Shown: positions 25,217-34,159 of the stretch, piece by piece
How positions within the stretch are numbered: position 1 is the stretch's first letter
Layout of the letters: the number at the start of each line of letters is the position of its first letter
Assembly: GCA_905221085.1 (NCBI GenBank)
Contig: CAJNBT010000001.1
Location: forward strand, 62,001 to 126,000
Source of the DNA: a bacterium
Lineage (GTDB): Bacteria; Bacillota; Bacilli; Lactobacillales; Streptococcaceae
Length of the DNA stretch: 64,000 nt
Reading direction: 5' to 3'
Translations under genes and position numbers: made by a program
Notes under the pieces: generated by a model
Told to the model about the DNA's origin: nothing
Seen by the model: the letters and a program-made list of their open reading frames with translations, nothing else
The model's database searches: none

Positions 25217-26071
25217 TTACATACCTAAGATTGAGCGAGCCGTACGTTGAGAACCAACGAGGGCAATAATCAGTAAGATAGCTTGTATTAAACTACCAAA
25301 CATAATCGCAAGAGATTGCAGGACTCCTGCACCATTTGAAACAGCTATTTTCCCAGCAGATTCAAACAAAGGAACAAGAGAAACAATCAGAAAAATAAGA
25401 ACCCCTTGTACCGCATAGACCATAATATTTTTTAAATAGCCAATACCAATAGACTTCCATTCATCACTTAAAAATGTTGGAATCGTAAGAGGGGCAAATG
25501 GAATCATAAGGTAGAGTTGAATAAATCGAATAGATACCAAAAGATTGACCATGGCTGCACTTACTATCCGAACAAGCCAAATGAGGAGGGCGAAAAATCC
25601 CACAATCATCCGGCCAATAAATCCTGACCCTTTTAATCCAGAGATGGTATCATACTTTGACCCACCGTGAGCCACAATGGAAGCCACTTGTTCAATGGCG
25701 TGACTCGCAATCCCGATGATAGCTTCTACAATAACGGTAGTGTTGGTAATTACAACTGCGACCATAATATAACTAATCAACATCGGTGCTAATGCTTCAA
25801 AGGTCATCGCTCCTCCTGAGTTAGCAATTTTCTTTGCCATCTTCGAAAATTCTAAGATGAGAACAACTGATAAAATCGCAACTCCAAGGGGCTGCATGAC
25901 ACTTTTAGTAATACTAGACATATAAGTCCAAACTGTTGGATTGTAGCTAGATAGTGATTTAATCAGATCTACCGTAGATTGTAAATCCACATTAAATCCT
26001 TCAAATAAATTTTCAGCTGATATTTTTTCAGATGCAAGGTAAACAAAGGGTGAGACTAAACTAAGATTCAT
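25217..26071 (-). CDS. TrbL/VirB6-like polytopic conjugation protein
   Basis: A 284-residue membrane protein with about six transmembrane helices (for example residues 60-80, 94-120, 150-175, 215-235 and 250-275) and no catalytic motif, as expected for VirB6/TrbL channel components. It sits between the pilin-like gene (16 bases upstream) and prgI. The N-terminus lacks a cleavable signal peptide. Confidence 0.88.
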   Translation of the reverse strand: MNLSLVSPFVYLASEKISAENLFEGFNVDLQSTVDLIKSLSSYNPTVWTYMSSITKSVMQPLGVAILSVVLILEFSKMAKKIANSGGAMTFEALAPMLISYIMVAVVITNTTVIVEAIIGIASHAIEQVASIVAHGGSKYDTISGLKGSGFIGRMIVGFFALLIWLVRIVSAAMVNLLVSIRFIQLYLMIPFAPLTIPTFLSDEWKSIGIGYLKNIMVYAVQGVLIFLIVSLVPLFESAGKIAVSNGAGVLQSLAIMFGSLIQAILLIIALVGSQRTARSILGM

Positions 26072-26087
26072 GTCATTGTTTATCCTC

Positions 26088-26330
26088 CTAAATTGAAATC
26101 TGGGTTACAAAGGCTCCAGCAGCCCCGACCATAACACCACCGACAATTTCAAGAATGGCATTCCGAACACCTGGTCCACCGTCTTTAATGTTGGTTGCAA
26201 GATTGACAATCCCAACAACAACGAGAAAGGCACCAACCGCAATCAATCCCTTCTGTAACAAAGACATAGCTTGTGCAAACATAGCACTTGCGTCTACTCC
26301 ATAAACAAAACCTTTAAAATGCGTAATCAT
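26088..26330 (-). CDS. Small VirB2/Maff2-like conjugation membrane protein
   Basis: An 80-residue protein with two transmembrane segments (about 28-47 and 58-78) joined by a glycine-rich loop (NIKDGGPGVRN). Size and topology match the pilin-like (VirB2/TrbC, Maff2-type) proteins encoded between VirD4 and TrbL in Gram-positive ICEs. It has no enzymatic motif. Confidence 0.8.
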   Translation of the reverse strand: MITHFKGFVYGVDASAMFAQAMSLLQKGLIAVGAFLVVVGIVNLATNIKDGGPGVRNAILEIVGGVMVGAAGAFVTQISI

Positions 26331-26350
26331 CTATTTCCTCTTTTCTATTT

Positions 26351-28231
26351 TTATTTTAAACTAGATTCAAAAGTTAAATCACGAATTCTAAGGCCTTCAA
26401 GATGATTTTCCTGACTTTGATTCAAAGGATTGATCTGATAGTTCCACCACCGTTCATCGTTTTCTTGATTGGCAAGGTACTTCCAGTTTGGATGCTTAGT
26501 TGAATTGTACTTTTTGCTTTTAAAGACAGGCATATTGGCAATTCGAACTAAGCATTCATGCCGTTTCATATTTCCGACTTCATCAGGTGTCATTAAATCA
26601 CGAGCAATCTTTTGATGAGAAAGGGATCCTGAACCTGTTTGGCCAAAGGAACGACTAGTATTTCGAACATCAATGGTTTGTTTACCGAGTAACCCACTCA
26701 TAAATTTAAAAGTATCTTCATCATTACCACCTAAGTAGACTAAGCTATCACAGTTCCCAAGAATAGTTTTCCAAGCTTCTTTTTCTTTATAGAGTCCTTG
26801 AAGTTGAGCAATATTTTGCAGAATAGGAACGAGACTCATATTCCGAGAACGGACTGTTGAGGTTTGTTCAGCAAAATCTGGGATTTCTCCGATATTTGCG
26901 AATTCATCTAAGTAGACTCTCACATGAAGAGGTAATTGCCCCTTAAAATCAATATCTGCTTGTCTTGTTAGAGTTTGAAATACTGTTGAAAAAAAGAGGG
27001 CTGAAAGAAAGCGAAAGGTACTATCGTTATCTGGGATAACTAAGTAAACCATTGATTTTTCCTTGCCCCATGTCTTCATATCAAGGGTATCTCTTTTGGT
27101 CAAATCCATGACACTTTGAATATTGAAGAGGGCAAATTTAGCAGTGGTTACAGCTATAACAGAATCCAGAGTCTTATCCTTATAATTTTGAAAATCTGCC
27201 CAATTTCGCATGGTAAAATTTTCAGTTCCATACTTTTTAGCATAATTTTCAAATAGAATTTCTAAGACACTTTTTTCTTGGTTTTCACCCTTGGATAAGT
27301 GTTTAATGAGTTTTGAGATTTCAGCAAAACTTGGATAACGCCCTCGTTTTTTTCGCTCTTCCACTTCTTTTTTTTGACGTTTCAACAAGTTTTGGTATTC
27401 CTTTTGACTTAAACGACTTTCTTCTATGAGCTGTTCTCTTGTTTTAGGTGGGTTATAGAAATCGACCAAGTAAGAGGCTAAAGCTCGTACCAAAGTCATA
27501 GAAGCTTCATCCCAAAATGGATCACTACGGGAGCCAGAGCCTTTGGTGTTATTGAAATAAACCGTCAGCATGCGATTCAAATCATTTTCTGTCTCTATAT
27601 AGCGAAAAGGATTGAAGCCATCTGAGTTCTTCATATTGACTAAATCTAACACCTTTACTTGGTAGCCATGTTCTAAAAAGAGTTTGTCTGTTTTTTCGGC
27701 CAAGTGATCTTTAGGATCAACTACAATATTAGAACTATTCATCTGAATAAGATTGGGTTTCACAAAGCGAAATGTCTTCCCACTTCCTGAACCTCCAATC
27801 ACCGCAATATTCTTATTCCTATCATATTGGGCTGGTTTTTTATCTAATAATGTCAGACGAACATCTTGTGCTAAGATCGTATCATGAGAAAATTCCTTAC
27901 CGTAAAAGAGCTTCTTTTCTTTTAGAGTTCCAAAACGGGCGCTCCCGTATTCTACCCCTTCTCGGTATTGTTTTTTTCCAGTCTCTAAATAGAGATAAAC
28001 CAGCAGCATCATCACAAAGCCTAGTAGAAAAAAAGCACTTGATTTTCCAGTAAAAGAAATATTCCATGGCGACTGAAGAACTTCATCTTGACCCTCCATC
28101 AGAAGATGAGTCCATTTATTTAAGCTATTTCCAGTATAGGAATCATACAAAAGCGTCAAACGATGAAAAAGATAGCCTAGTAAGATGCCTAACAGTGAGA
28201 ATAGTAGGAATTTCTTTCCACTGTACATCAT
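26351..28231 (-). CDS. VirD4/TraG-type coupling protein
   Basis: A 626-residue T4SS coupling ATPase that brings the relaxase-DNA complex to the channel. There are two N-terminal transmembrane helices (about 8-26 and 62-83), then the motor domain with Walker A GGSGSGKT (about 145) and Walker B VYLDEFANIGE (about 435). The start overlaps the PcfB-like gene by four bases, as in PcfB-PcfC pairs. The relaxase partner is not in this window. Confidence 0.93.
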   Translation of the reverse strand: MMYSGKKFLLFSLLGILLGYLFHRLTLLYDSYTGNSLNKWTHLLMEGQDEVLQSPWNISFTGKSSAFFLLGFVMMLLVYLYLETGKKQYREGVEYGSARFGTLKEKKLFYGKEFSHDTILAQDVRLTLLDKKPAQYDRNKNIAVIGGSGSGKTFRFVKPNLIQMNSSNIVVDPKDHLAEKTDKLFLEHGYQVKVLDLVNMKNSDGFNPFRYIETENDLNRMLTVYFNNTKGSGSRSDPFWDEASMTLVRALASYLVDFYNPPKTREQLIEESRLSQKEYQNLLKRQKKEVEERKKRGRYPSFAEISKLIKHLSKGENQEKSVLEILFENYAKKYGTENFTMRNWADFQNYKDKTLDSVIAVTTAKFALFNIQSVMDLTKRDTLDMKTWGKEKSMVYLVIPDNDSTFRFLSALFFSTVFQTLTRQADIDFKGQLPLHVRVYLDEFANIGEIPDFAEQTSTVRSRNMSLVPILQNIAQLQGLYKEKEAWKTILGNCDSLVYLGGNDEDTFKFMSGLLGKQTIDVRNTSRSFGQTGSGSLSHQKIARDLMTPDEVGNMKRHECLVRIANMPVFKSKKYNSTKHPNWKYLANQENDERWWNYQINPLNQSQENHLEGLRIRDLTFESSLK

Positions 28232-28716
28232 CTCACCATCTCTTTCTGTTTGACGGCCCCTTCTTGTCTAAAGGTAATTTGGGATTTCGCCTCATCAATT
28301 GCATCGTCTAATGACTTATCCATAGTAAAATCAGCTAATTTCTCCGGATCATTAACCATTTTTTCTAGCAGATGGTCTAAATGATTGTCTAGAATCGAAC
28401 GGTCTTTCGTATAGAAATGTAGAGAATCCCCTTGCCAAGCGATGGCTAAAGGAATCTCTTCTTTTTCTAAAAAAGCTTTAAATTTCTCTATATCAATTGG
28501 TTTGTCTAAAAAATCTTTTTTCAGATTAACCGTGTCAATCGAATAAGGAGATTGTAGCAATTCTTCTAATTTCTGCACCCCTATCTTATAGGCGGAATCC
28601 TGTGCTAAAGCCTGACGTCTAGACCATTCTAGAATCTTTAAGAGACTTCTTACAGTAAATAAAAGACTACGCTCTGCATATTGAACTGCCATTCGTTCCT
28701 GTTGTTCAGAGGACAT
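28228..28716 (-). CDS. PcfB-like (DUF3801) conjugation protein
   Basis: A 162-residue soluble protein. Size, helical N-terminus (RSLLFTVRSLLKILEWSRRQ) and a following alpha/beta part resemble PcfB/DUF3801 proteins, which are encoded just before the VirD4 coupling protein and help dock substrate DNA. It overlaps both neighbours (11 bases with 28706-29005, 4 bases with the VirD4 gene). The assignment rests mainly on context and length. Confidence 0.75.
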   Translation of the reverse strand: MSSEQQERMAVQYAERSLLFTVRSLLKILEWSRRQALAQDSAYKIGVQKLEELLQSPYSIDTVNLKKDFLDKPIDIEKFKAFLEKEEIPLAIAWQGDSLHFYTKDRSILDNHLDHLLEKMVNDPEKLADFTMDKSLDDAIDEAKSQITFRQEGAVKQKEMVR

Positions 28717-29005
28717 CTGAGGCCTCCTTCTTCACAAATAGCAGCTTTCCTTCTTTATAACGATAAGCTATCAATTTCTGACGTTGCTTAATCGACTTGA
28801 CAACCTGCAGTAGATCTCTCGAATAAGGTTCTCGAAGAGTAACTTCTACTGCTTTTCCATCAAAGATACCAACACGTTTAAATTCAATGTAGTCTTTTTT
28901 GAGATGTCCTAAGCCCATACCAAAAGGAAAGTGATGAATCAATTGGATGGTACAACCACCTTTATTTCCCATTTGTTTCAAATCATACAAGTTTACTACC
29001 TTCAT
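28706..29005 (-). CDS. First gene of the ICE transfer operon, hypothetical conjugation protein
   Basis: A 99-residue basic cytosolic protein that I do not recognise beyond its conserved place at the head of Tn5252-type transfer operons. It begins with MKVVNLYDLKQMG and overlaps the PcfB-like gene by 11 bases. AAAGGAG stands before the ATG at 29005, following a leader of about 180 bases with a boxA-like motif. Confidence 0.75.
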   Translation of the reverse strand: MKVVNLYDLKQMGNKGGCTIQLIHHFPFGMGLGHLKKDYIEFKRVGIFDGKAVEVTLREPYSRDLLQVVKSIKQRQKLIAYRYKEGKLLFVKKEASDVL

Positions 29006-29198
29006 GATTAACTCCTTTATCTAGTTTGTCGCATCGTTTAAGTCTGGTAACGATAAACTCCGTGTCTGTTAGAAAATTCTCACACACGTCTTGTGCCAGT
29101 TGCCCTTCACAGGGAAATACTCTCAGTCCCTACTTACACAGGCACGCTAATCAAGACGGAGTGAATTCAATTTTCAAAGAACAGGTAGCTTTATTATA
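29006..29198 (-). promoter_or_regulatory. Promoter and structured boxA-like leader of the ICE transfer operon
   Basis: Minus strand: TATAAT at 29198-29193 with a weak -35, then GTTCTTTGAAAATTGAAT (29182-29165), close to the boxA antitermination motif of Gram-positive rRNA operons. It is followed by about 100 bases with nested pairing: ACTCCGT/ACGGAGT outermost, then GTCTT/AAGAC and GTGCC/GGCAC, and inside AGGGA/TCCCT and CCCT-GTGA-AGGG. It is a candidate RNA leader for processive antitermination. An origin of transfer was considered but there is no relaxase gene next to it. Confidence 0.65.
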
Positions 29199-29418
29199 GA
29201 TAAGAGTAGTTGAAATTTTTATCACATTTTTTATTTTCCTGTAGAGCTAAATTCATACTAAACAAAGATTTTGAAATAAAAGACTAACATTGTTACATAA
29301 CGTTAGCATTTCATTTCCCTAAAATAAGCTAATTTTTACCAGAAAAAATAGCATAAAAATCTAGTTATCCGCATAAAAATTGGACTTATCACACTTTATC
29401 AAGGTCAAAACCACTCAA

Positions 29419-29442
29419 TTTACTACTAATTTACTACTTATG
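29419..29442. repeat. Left-end integrase arm repeats of Tn916
   Basis: Two copies of TTTACTAC(T/A)TA spaced by about 11 bases. The same element type occurs at the right end (47223-47243). These match the DR2-type arm sites bound by the N-terminal domain of Tn916 integrase. Confidence 0.65.
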
Positions 29443-29522
29443 AATGAGCTTTGATACGACGATTTATCCTTGAAAAGTGAAGATATAAAGATACTTCCAA
29501 TAAAATTTGAATATTTAATAGG

Positions 29523-29557
29523 TAGACACTTCAAAAAATGAGGTGTCTATTTTTTTA
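29523..29557 (+). terminator. Hairpin with T-run before orf24
   Basis: Stem TAGACACTTC (29523-29532) / GAGGTGTCTA (29540-29549) with one wobble pair, followed by T7. It lies just upstream of the Tn916 conjugation genes and can stop transcription entering from the left end or, after circularisation, from xis-int. Confidence 0.7.
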
Positions 29558-29582
29558 CCCGATTTTGAAAGGAAGTGAACTT

Positions 29583-29657
29583 ATGAAAACAAAAAATCAA
29601 GAATCAAAAGGTCGTTCCCCACTCTTTAAGACCATCAAACATTCATTCAGCCAATAA
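29583..29657 (+). CDS. orf24: Tn916 Orf24-like small peptide
   Basis: A 24-codon reading frame (MKTKNQESKGRSPLFKTIKH...) with GGAAG upstream, at the position I recall for the first small orf of the Tn916 conjugation block. It is basic and of unknown function. Its small size limits certainty that it is translated. Confidence 0.45.
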   Translation: MKTKNQESKGRSPLFKTIKHSFSQ

Positions 29658-29679
29658 AAAAGAAAGGATAGGTAAAAAT

Positions 29680-29994
29680 ATGGAACTTAAATTTGTGATT
29701 CCCAACATGGAAAAAACATTCGGCAATTTAGAATTTGCTGGCGAGGATAAAGTCGTTCAGCGAAGAATCAACGGACGGCTAACTGTCTTATCAAGAAGCT
29801 ATAATCTCTATTCTGATGTTCAAAGAGCAGATGATATTGTGGTGGTGCTTCCTGCTGAAGCTGGCGAAAAACATTTCGGCTTTGAGGAACGTGTGAAGTT
29901 AGTCAATCCACGTATTACCGCAGAGGGCTACAAAATCGGCACTCGTGGTTTTACAAATTACCTTTTACATGCTGACGACATGATAAAAGAATAA
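29680..29994 (+). CDS. orf23: Tn916 Orf23 (YdcP-like)
   Basis: A 104-residue soluble protein opening the Tn916 transfer genes. It resembles Orf22 in its N-terminal TFGELKF-like motif (here KTFGNLEFAGEDKVV), so the pair probably arose by duplication. It is similar to ICEBs1 YdcP as I recall. It is needed in the transfer module but its biochemical role is not established. AGAAAGGATAGG precedes the start. Confidence 0.88.
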   Translation: MELKFVIPNMEKTFGNLEFAGEDKVVQRRINGRLTVLSRSYNLYSDVQRADDIVVVLPAEAGEKHFGFEERVKLVNPRITAEGYKIGTRGFTNYLLHADDMIKE

Positions 29995-30009
29995 AGAAAG
30001 AGAGGAAAA

Positions 30010-30396
30010 ATGATGAGATTAGCAAATGGCATTGTATTAGATAAAGACACGACTTTTGGAGAATTGAAATTCTCTGCTCTACGTCGTGAAGTGAGAATCC
30101 AAAATGAAGACGGGTCGGTTTCAGATGAAATCAAGGAACGTACCTATGACTTAAAATCCAAAGGACAAGGACGCATGATTCAAGTAAGTATTCCTGCCAG
30201 CGTGCCTTTGAAAGAGTTTGATTATAACGCACGGGTGGAACTTATCAATCCCATTGCGGACACCGTTGCTACTGCCACCTATCAAGGAGCAGATGTTGAC
30301 TGGTATATCAAGGCAGACGATATTGTGCTGACAAAGGATTCTAGTTCATTCAAAGCTCAACCACAAGCAAAGAAAGAACCGACACAAGACAAATAG
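30010..30396 (+). CDS. orf22: Tn916 Orf22
   Basis: A 128-residue soluble protein, paralogous to Orf23 (DTTFGELKFSALRREV at the N-terminus), with a hydrophilic lysine/proline-rich tail (KAQPQAKKEPTQDK). It is 15 bases downstream of orf23, with AGAGAGG in front. It is part of the conserved ICEBs1/Tn916 pre-coupling gene group; the function is unknown. Confidence 0.88.
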   Translation: MMRLANGIVLDKDTTFGELKFSALRREVRIQNEDGSVSDEIKERTYDLKSKGQGRMIQVSIPASVPLKEFDYNARVELINPIADTVATATYQGADVDWYIKADDIVLTKDSSSFKAQPQAKKEPTQDK

Positions 30397-30424
30397 TCGC
30401 TAGGTAGAAAGGAGACTTTTTCGC

Positions 30425-31810
30425 ATGAAACAGCGTGGTAAAAGGATTCGCCCATCTGGTAAAGATTTAGTCTTTCATTTTACGATAGCGTCACTCCTGC
30501 CTGTTTTCCTGCTGGTTGTCGGACTGTTTCATGTGAAGACAATCCAGCAGATCAACTGGCAGGATTTTAACCTATCACAAGCAGATAAGATTGACATTCC
30601 CTATTTAATTATCAGTTTCAGTGTCGCAATTCTTATCTGCTTGCTGGTAGCGTTTGTATTCAAACGGGTTCGCTATGATACGGTTAAACAACTTTACCAC
30701 CGTCAAAAACTGGCAAAGATGATACTTGAAAACAAGTGGTATGAATCTGAACAGGTCAAAACAGAGGGTTTCTTTAAAGATAGTGCTGGTCGTACAAAGG
30801 AAAAGATAACCTACTTCCCTAAAATGTATTATCGACTTAAAAATGGCTTGATACAGATACGGGTGGAAATCACGCTGGGAAAATATCAAGACCAACTCTT
30901 ACACTTGGAAAAGAAATTAGAGAGTGGCTTGTACTGTGAGCTGACGGATAAAGAGTTAAAGGATTCCTATGTGGAATATACTTTGCTCTATGACACCATA
31001 GCCAGTCGTATTTCTATTGATGAAGTAGAAGCTAAAGATGGTAAACTTCGCTTAATGAAAAACGTATGGTGGGAATATGATAAGCTCCCTCATATGTTGA
31101 TTGCTGGTGGTACAGGTGGCGGTAAAACTTACTTTATACTGACACTGATTGAAGCCTTGCTTCATACAGATTCAAAACTGTATATTCTTGACCCGAAAAA
31201 TGCTGATCTTGCGGACTTAGGTTCTGTGATGGCAAATGTCTACTATAGAAAAGAAGACTTGCTTTCTTGCATTGAAACATTCTATGAAGAAATGATGAAA
31301 CGTAGTGAGGAAATGAAGCAGATGAAGAACTATAAGACTGGCAAAAATTATGCTTACTTAGGTCTCCCGGCACACTTCTTAATCTTTGATGAATACGTCG
31401 CTTTCATGGAAATGCTGGGAACAAAAGAAAACACCGCAGTTATGAATAAGCTGAAACAGATTGTCATGTTAGGTCGTCAAGCTGGCTTCTTTCTAATACT
31501 GGCTTGTCAACGTCCAGACGCAAAATATTTAGGCGACGGAATCCGTGATCAGTTTAATTTCAGAGTGGCTTTAGGTCGTATGTCTGAAATGGGCTATGGC
31601 ATGATGTTTGGCAGTGACGTACAAAAGGATTTCTTCTTAAAGCGAATCAAAGGTCGTGGCTATGTTGATGTAGGAACAAGTGTCATATCAGAGTTTTATA
31701 CTCCCCTTGTACCAAAAGGATATGATTTCTTGGAGGAAATTAAAAAGTTATCCAACAGCAGACAGTCCACGCAGGCGACGTGCGAAGCGGAAGTCGCAGG
31801 TGTGGACTGA
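30425..31810 (+). CDS. orf21: Tn916 Orf21, FtsK/SpoIIIE-type coupling protein (TcpA/ConQ-like)
   Basis: A 461-residue DNA translocase that acts as the coupling protein of Tn916 transfer. There are two N-terminal transmembrane segments (about 16-36 and 59-80), Walker A GGTGGGKT (about 231) and Walker B LIFDEYVAF (about 320). It is the functional counterpart of the ICE VirD4 protein but from the FtsK lineage. It precedes the oriT region and the relaxase gene. Confidence 0.93.
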   Translation: MKQRGKRIRPSGKDLVFHFTIASLLPVFLLVVGLFHVKTIQQINWQDFNLSQADKIDIPYLIISFSVAILICLLVAFVFKRVRYDTVKQLYHRQKLAKMILENKWYESEQVKTEGFFKDSAGRTKEKITYFPKMYYRLKNGLIQIRVEITLGKYQDQLLHLEKKLESGLYCELTDKELKDSYVEYTLLYDTIASRISIDEVEAKDGKLRLMKNVWWEYDKLPHMLIAGGTGGGKTYFILTLIEALLHTDSKLYILDPKNADLADLGSVMANVYYRKEDLLSCIETFYEEMMKRSEEMKQMKNYKTGKNYAYLGLPAHFLIFDEYVAFMEMLGTKENTAVMNKLKQIVMLGRQAGFFLILACQRPDAKYLGDGIRDQFNFRVALGRMSEMGYGMMFGSDVQKDFFLKRIKGRGYVDVGTSVISEFYTPLVPKGYDFLEEIKKLSNSRQSTQATCEAEVAGVD

Positions 31811-31987
31811 TCTTGCTGGCTGGTGTGGCAATAGCCACGCCAGCACTTAACCCCCCGTATCTAACAGGGGGGTACAAATCGACAGGAAACAGTCAAAAAA
31901 ACATTAGAAAATCCTTTGGTTACAAGGGATTTACAAAATTTCAGCGTATGTCAAATGGGCTTTAAAAGTTGACATACGCCTTTTTGA
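31811..31987 (+). promoter_or_regulatory. oriT: Tn916 origin of transfer region (oriT) and hairpins
   Basis: The intergenic region between orf21 and orf20, where Tn916 oriT is located. Seen: stem CTGGTGTGGC/GCCACGCCAG (31820-31843), a six-base C/G stem (31851-31856 / 31867-31872), and GCGTATGTCAA/TTGACATACGC (31944-31979) followed by a T5 run just before orf20. The first hairpins fit the Orf20 nicking region; the last resembles an intrinsic terminator. Confidence 0.75.
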
Positions 31988-33193
31988 TTGGAGGGATTTT
32001 TACTGAATGAACAAACTTGGTTACAGCATTTAAAAGAAAAACGCTTGGCTTATGGACTATCTCAAAACCGTTTAGCTGTTGCGACTGGTATTACAAGGCA
32101 GTATCTAAGCGATATTGAAACAGGAAAAGTCAAGCCATCAGAGGATTTACAGCAGTCCCTTTGGGAAGCTCTGGAACGCTTCAATCCCGACGCTCCCCTT
32201 GAAATGCTGTTTGATTATGTAAGAATTCGCTTTCCGACAACAGACGTACAGCAGGTGGTCGAAAACATCTTACAACTGAAACTGTCCTATTTTCTTCATG
32301 AGGACTATGGTTTCTATTCTTATTCAGAGCATTATGCTTTAGGCGACATATTCGTCCTTTGCTCCCATGAACTGGACAAAGGAGTTCTGGTGGAATTGAA
32401 AGGTCGTGGGTGCAGACAATTTGAAAGCTATCTTCTGGCACAACAAAGAAGCTGGTATGAGTTCTTTATGGACGTTTTGGTGGCTGGCGGTGTGATGAAA
32501 CGCCTTGACCTTGCCATTAACGATAAGACAGGGATTTTAAATATCCCTGTACTCACTGAAAAGTGCCAACAGGAAGAATGTATCTCCGTCTTCCGCAGTT
32601 TTAAAAGCTATCGCAGTGGCGAACTGGTACGCAAAGAGGAAAAGGAATGTATGGGAAACACCCTCTATATCGGTTCATTACAAAGTGAAGTTTATTTCTG
32701 TATCTATGAAAAGGACTACGAGCAGTACAAGAAAAATGATATTCCCATTGAAGACGCAGAAGTAAAAAACCGTTTTGAGATTCGATTGAAAAATGAGCGT
32801 GCCTATTATGCAGTCCGTGATTTACTCGTCTATGACAATCCAGAGCATACCGCCTTTAAAATTATCAATCGGTATATCCGTTTTGTAGATAAAGACGATT
32901 CCAAACCTCGTTCTGATTGGAAACTGAATGAAGAATGGGCTTGGTTTATTGGGAACAATCGTGAACGATTAAAACTAACCACAAAACCAGAGCCTTACTC
33001 CTTCCAAAGGACGCTGAACTGGCTATCTCATCAAGTTGCCCCGACCTTAAAGGTTGCGATTAAACTTGATGAAATCAACCAGACGCAGGTTGTAAAAGAC
33101 ATTCTCGACCATGCGAAACTGACAGACCGACACAAGCAGATTTTGAAGCAACAGTCAGTAAAAGAACAGGACGTGATAACAACAAAAAAATAA
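31988..33193 (+). CDS. orf20: Tn916 Orf20, MobT-family relaxase
   Basis: A 401-residue relaxase of the Rep_trans/MobT type that nicks oriT at the start of transfer. The N-terminal XRE-like helix-turn-helix (about 15-50, LAVATGITRQYLSDIETG) is followed by the replication-initiator-like domain with acidic motif KRLDLAINDK (about 165-175) and a distal YEKDYEQYKK. Start uncertain: the TTG at 31988 overlaps the Shine-Dalgarno GGAGGG at 31990-31995, so a non-ATG start near 32003 is also possible. It matches ICEBs1 NicK in role. Confidence 0.9.
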   Translation: MEGFLLNEQTWLQHLKEKRLAYGLSQNRLAVATGITRQYLSDIETGKVKPSEDLQQSLWEALERFNPDAPLEMLFDYVRIRFPTTDVQQVVENILQLKLSYFLHEDYGFYSYSEHYALGDIFVLCSHELDKGVLVELKGRGCRQFESYLLAQQRSWYEFFMDVLVAGGVMKRLDLAINDKTGILNIPVLTEKCQQEECISVFRSFKSYRSGELVRKEEKECMGNTLYIGSLQSEVYFCIYEKDYEQYKKNDIPIEDAEVKNRFEIRLKNERAYYAVRDLLVYDNPEHTAFKIINRYIRFVDKDDSKPRSDWKLNEEWAWFIGNNRERLKLTTKPEPYSFQRTLNWLSHQVAPTLKVAIKLDEINQTQVVKDILDHAKLTDRHKQILKQQSVKEQDVITTKK

Positions 33194-33235
33194 CTCAAAT
33201 ACAAATTCATTGAATATAGAGAGGAGAACATTTTT

Positions 33236-33457
33236 ATGAATTTTGGACAAAACCTTTATAACTGGTTTCTATCAAACGCTCAATCACTGGTGCTTTTAGC
33301 AATCGTTGTGATTGGCTTGTATCTTGGCTTCAAGCGTGAGTTTAGCAAACTGATTGGCTTTTTAATTATTGCGATTATTGCGGTTGGCTTAGTCTTCAAC
33401 GCTGCTGGAGTAAAAGACATTTTACTAGAGCTATTCAATCGCATTATTGGTGCTTAA
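33236..33457 (+). CDS. orf19: Tn916 Orf19 (TcpD/YddB-region small membrane protein)
   Basis: A 73-residue protein with two hydrophobic segments (about 14-30 and 36-55), and AGAGAGGAG upstream. Small membrane proteins at this place in Tn916-like elements are proposed channel components. No motif is seen beyond the membrane spans. Confidence 0.85.
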   Translation: MNFGQNLYNWFLSNAQSLVLLAIVVIGLYLGFKREFSKLIGFLIIAIIAVGLVFNAAGVKDILLELFNRIIGA

Positions 33458-33573
33458 ATAAAACCGTTCTTTTGTGGAATATAAGTGGTTTTCTTATGTT
33501 CCGCAAAGGAATGGTACACCAAACGAAGTGCGGTAGGGATTTTTGAATCTCTACAAAGAAAGGACGTGAATAT

Positions 33574-34071
33574 ATGGACGATATGCAAGTCTATATTGCG
33601 AATTTAGGCAAATACAATGAGGGCGAATTGGTCGGTGCGTGGTTTACCTTTCCCATTGACTTTGAGGAAGTCAAAGAGAAAATCGGCTTGAATGATGAAT
33701 ATGAGGAATACGCCATTCATGACTACGAGTTACCCTTTACGGTTGACGAATACACTTCCATTGGCGAACTCAATCGACTATGGGAAATGGTGTCGGAATT
33801 ACCCGAAGAATTACAATCGGAGCTATCTGCTCTGCTCACTCATTTTTCAAGCATTGAAGAACTAAGCGAACATCAAGAGGATATTATCATTCATTCCGAT
33901 TGTGATGATATGTATGACGTGGCACGCTACTACATTGAAGAAACGGGTGCTTTAGGCGAAGTACCAGCTAGTCTTCAAAACTATATTGATTATCAAGCCT
34001 ATGGTCGGGATTTAGACCTTTCAGGAACGTTTATCTCAACCAATCATGGGATTTTTGAAATCGTCTATTAA
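33574..34071 (+). CDS. ardA: Antirestriction protein ArdA (Tn916 Orf18)
   Basis: A 165-residue, strongly acidic DNA-mimic protein that inhibits type I restriction enzymes and protects the element on entering a new host. Acidic residues are spread along the length, with ArdA landmarks IANLGKYNEGELVGAWF at the N-terminus and DYQAYGRDL near the C-terminus. AAAGGACG precedes the start. With the DarB-like ICE protein and the Dcm-type methyltransferase, it gives this composite three potential anti-restriction functions. Confidence 0.95.
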   Translation: MDDMQVYIANLGKYNEGELVGAWFTFPIDFEEVKEKIGLNDEYEEYAIHDYELPFTVDEYTSIGELNRLWEMVSELPEELQSELSALLTHFSSIEELSEHQEDIIIHSDCDDMYDVARYYIEETGALGEVPASLQNYIDYQAYGRDLDLSGTFISTNHGIFEIVY

Positions 34072-34159
34072 ATCTGTCGGTACATTACTACTGGCAGATT
34101 TTCTATTTTACGGGGTGGCTCAATCAGCTACCCCTATTTTTTATGAAAGGATTGATTAC

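Noticed and set aside
29006..29182. ICE origin of transfer in the structured leader
   Set aside because: No relaxase gene is adjacent, and the position right after a promoter with a boxA-like motif fits an RNA leader better. It is not excluded.
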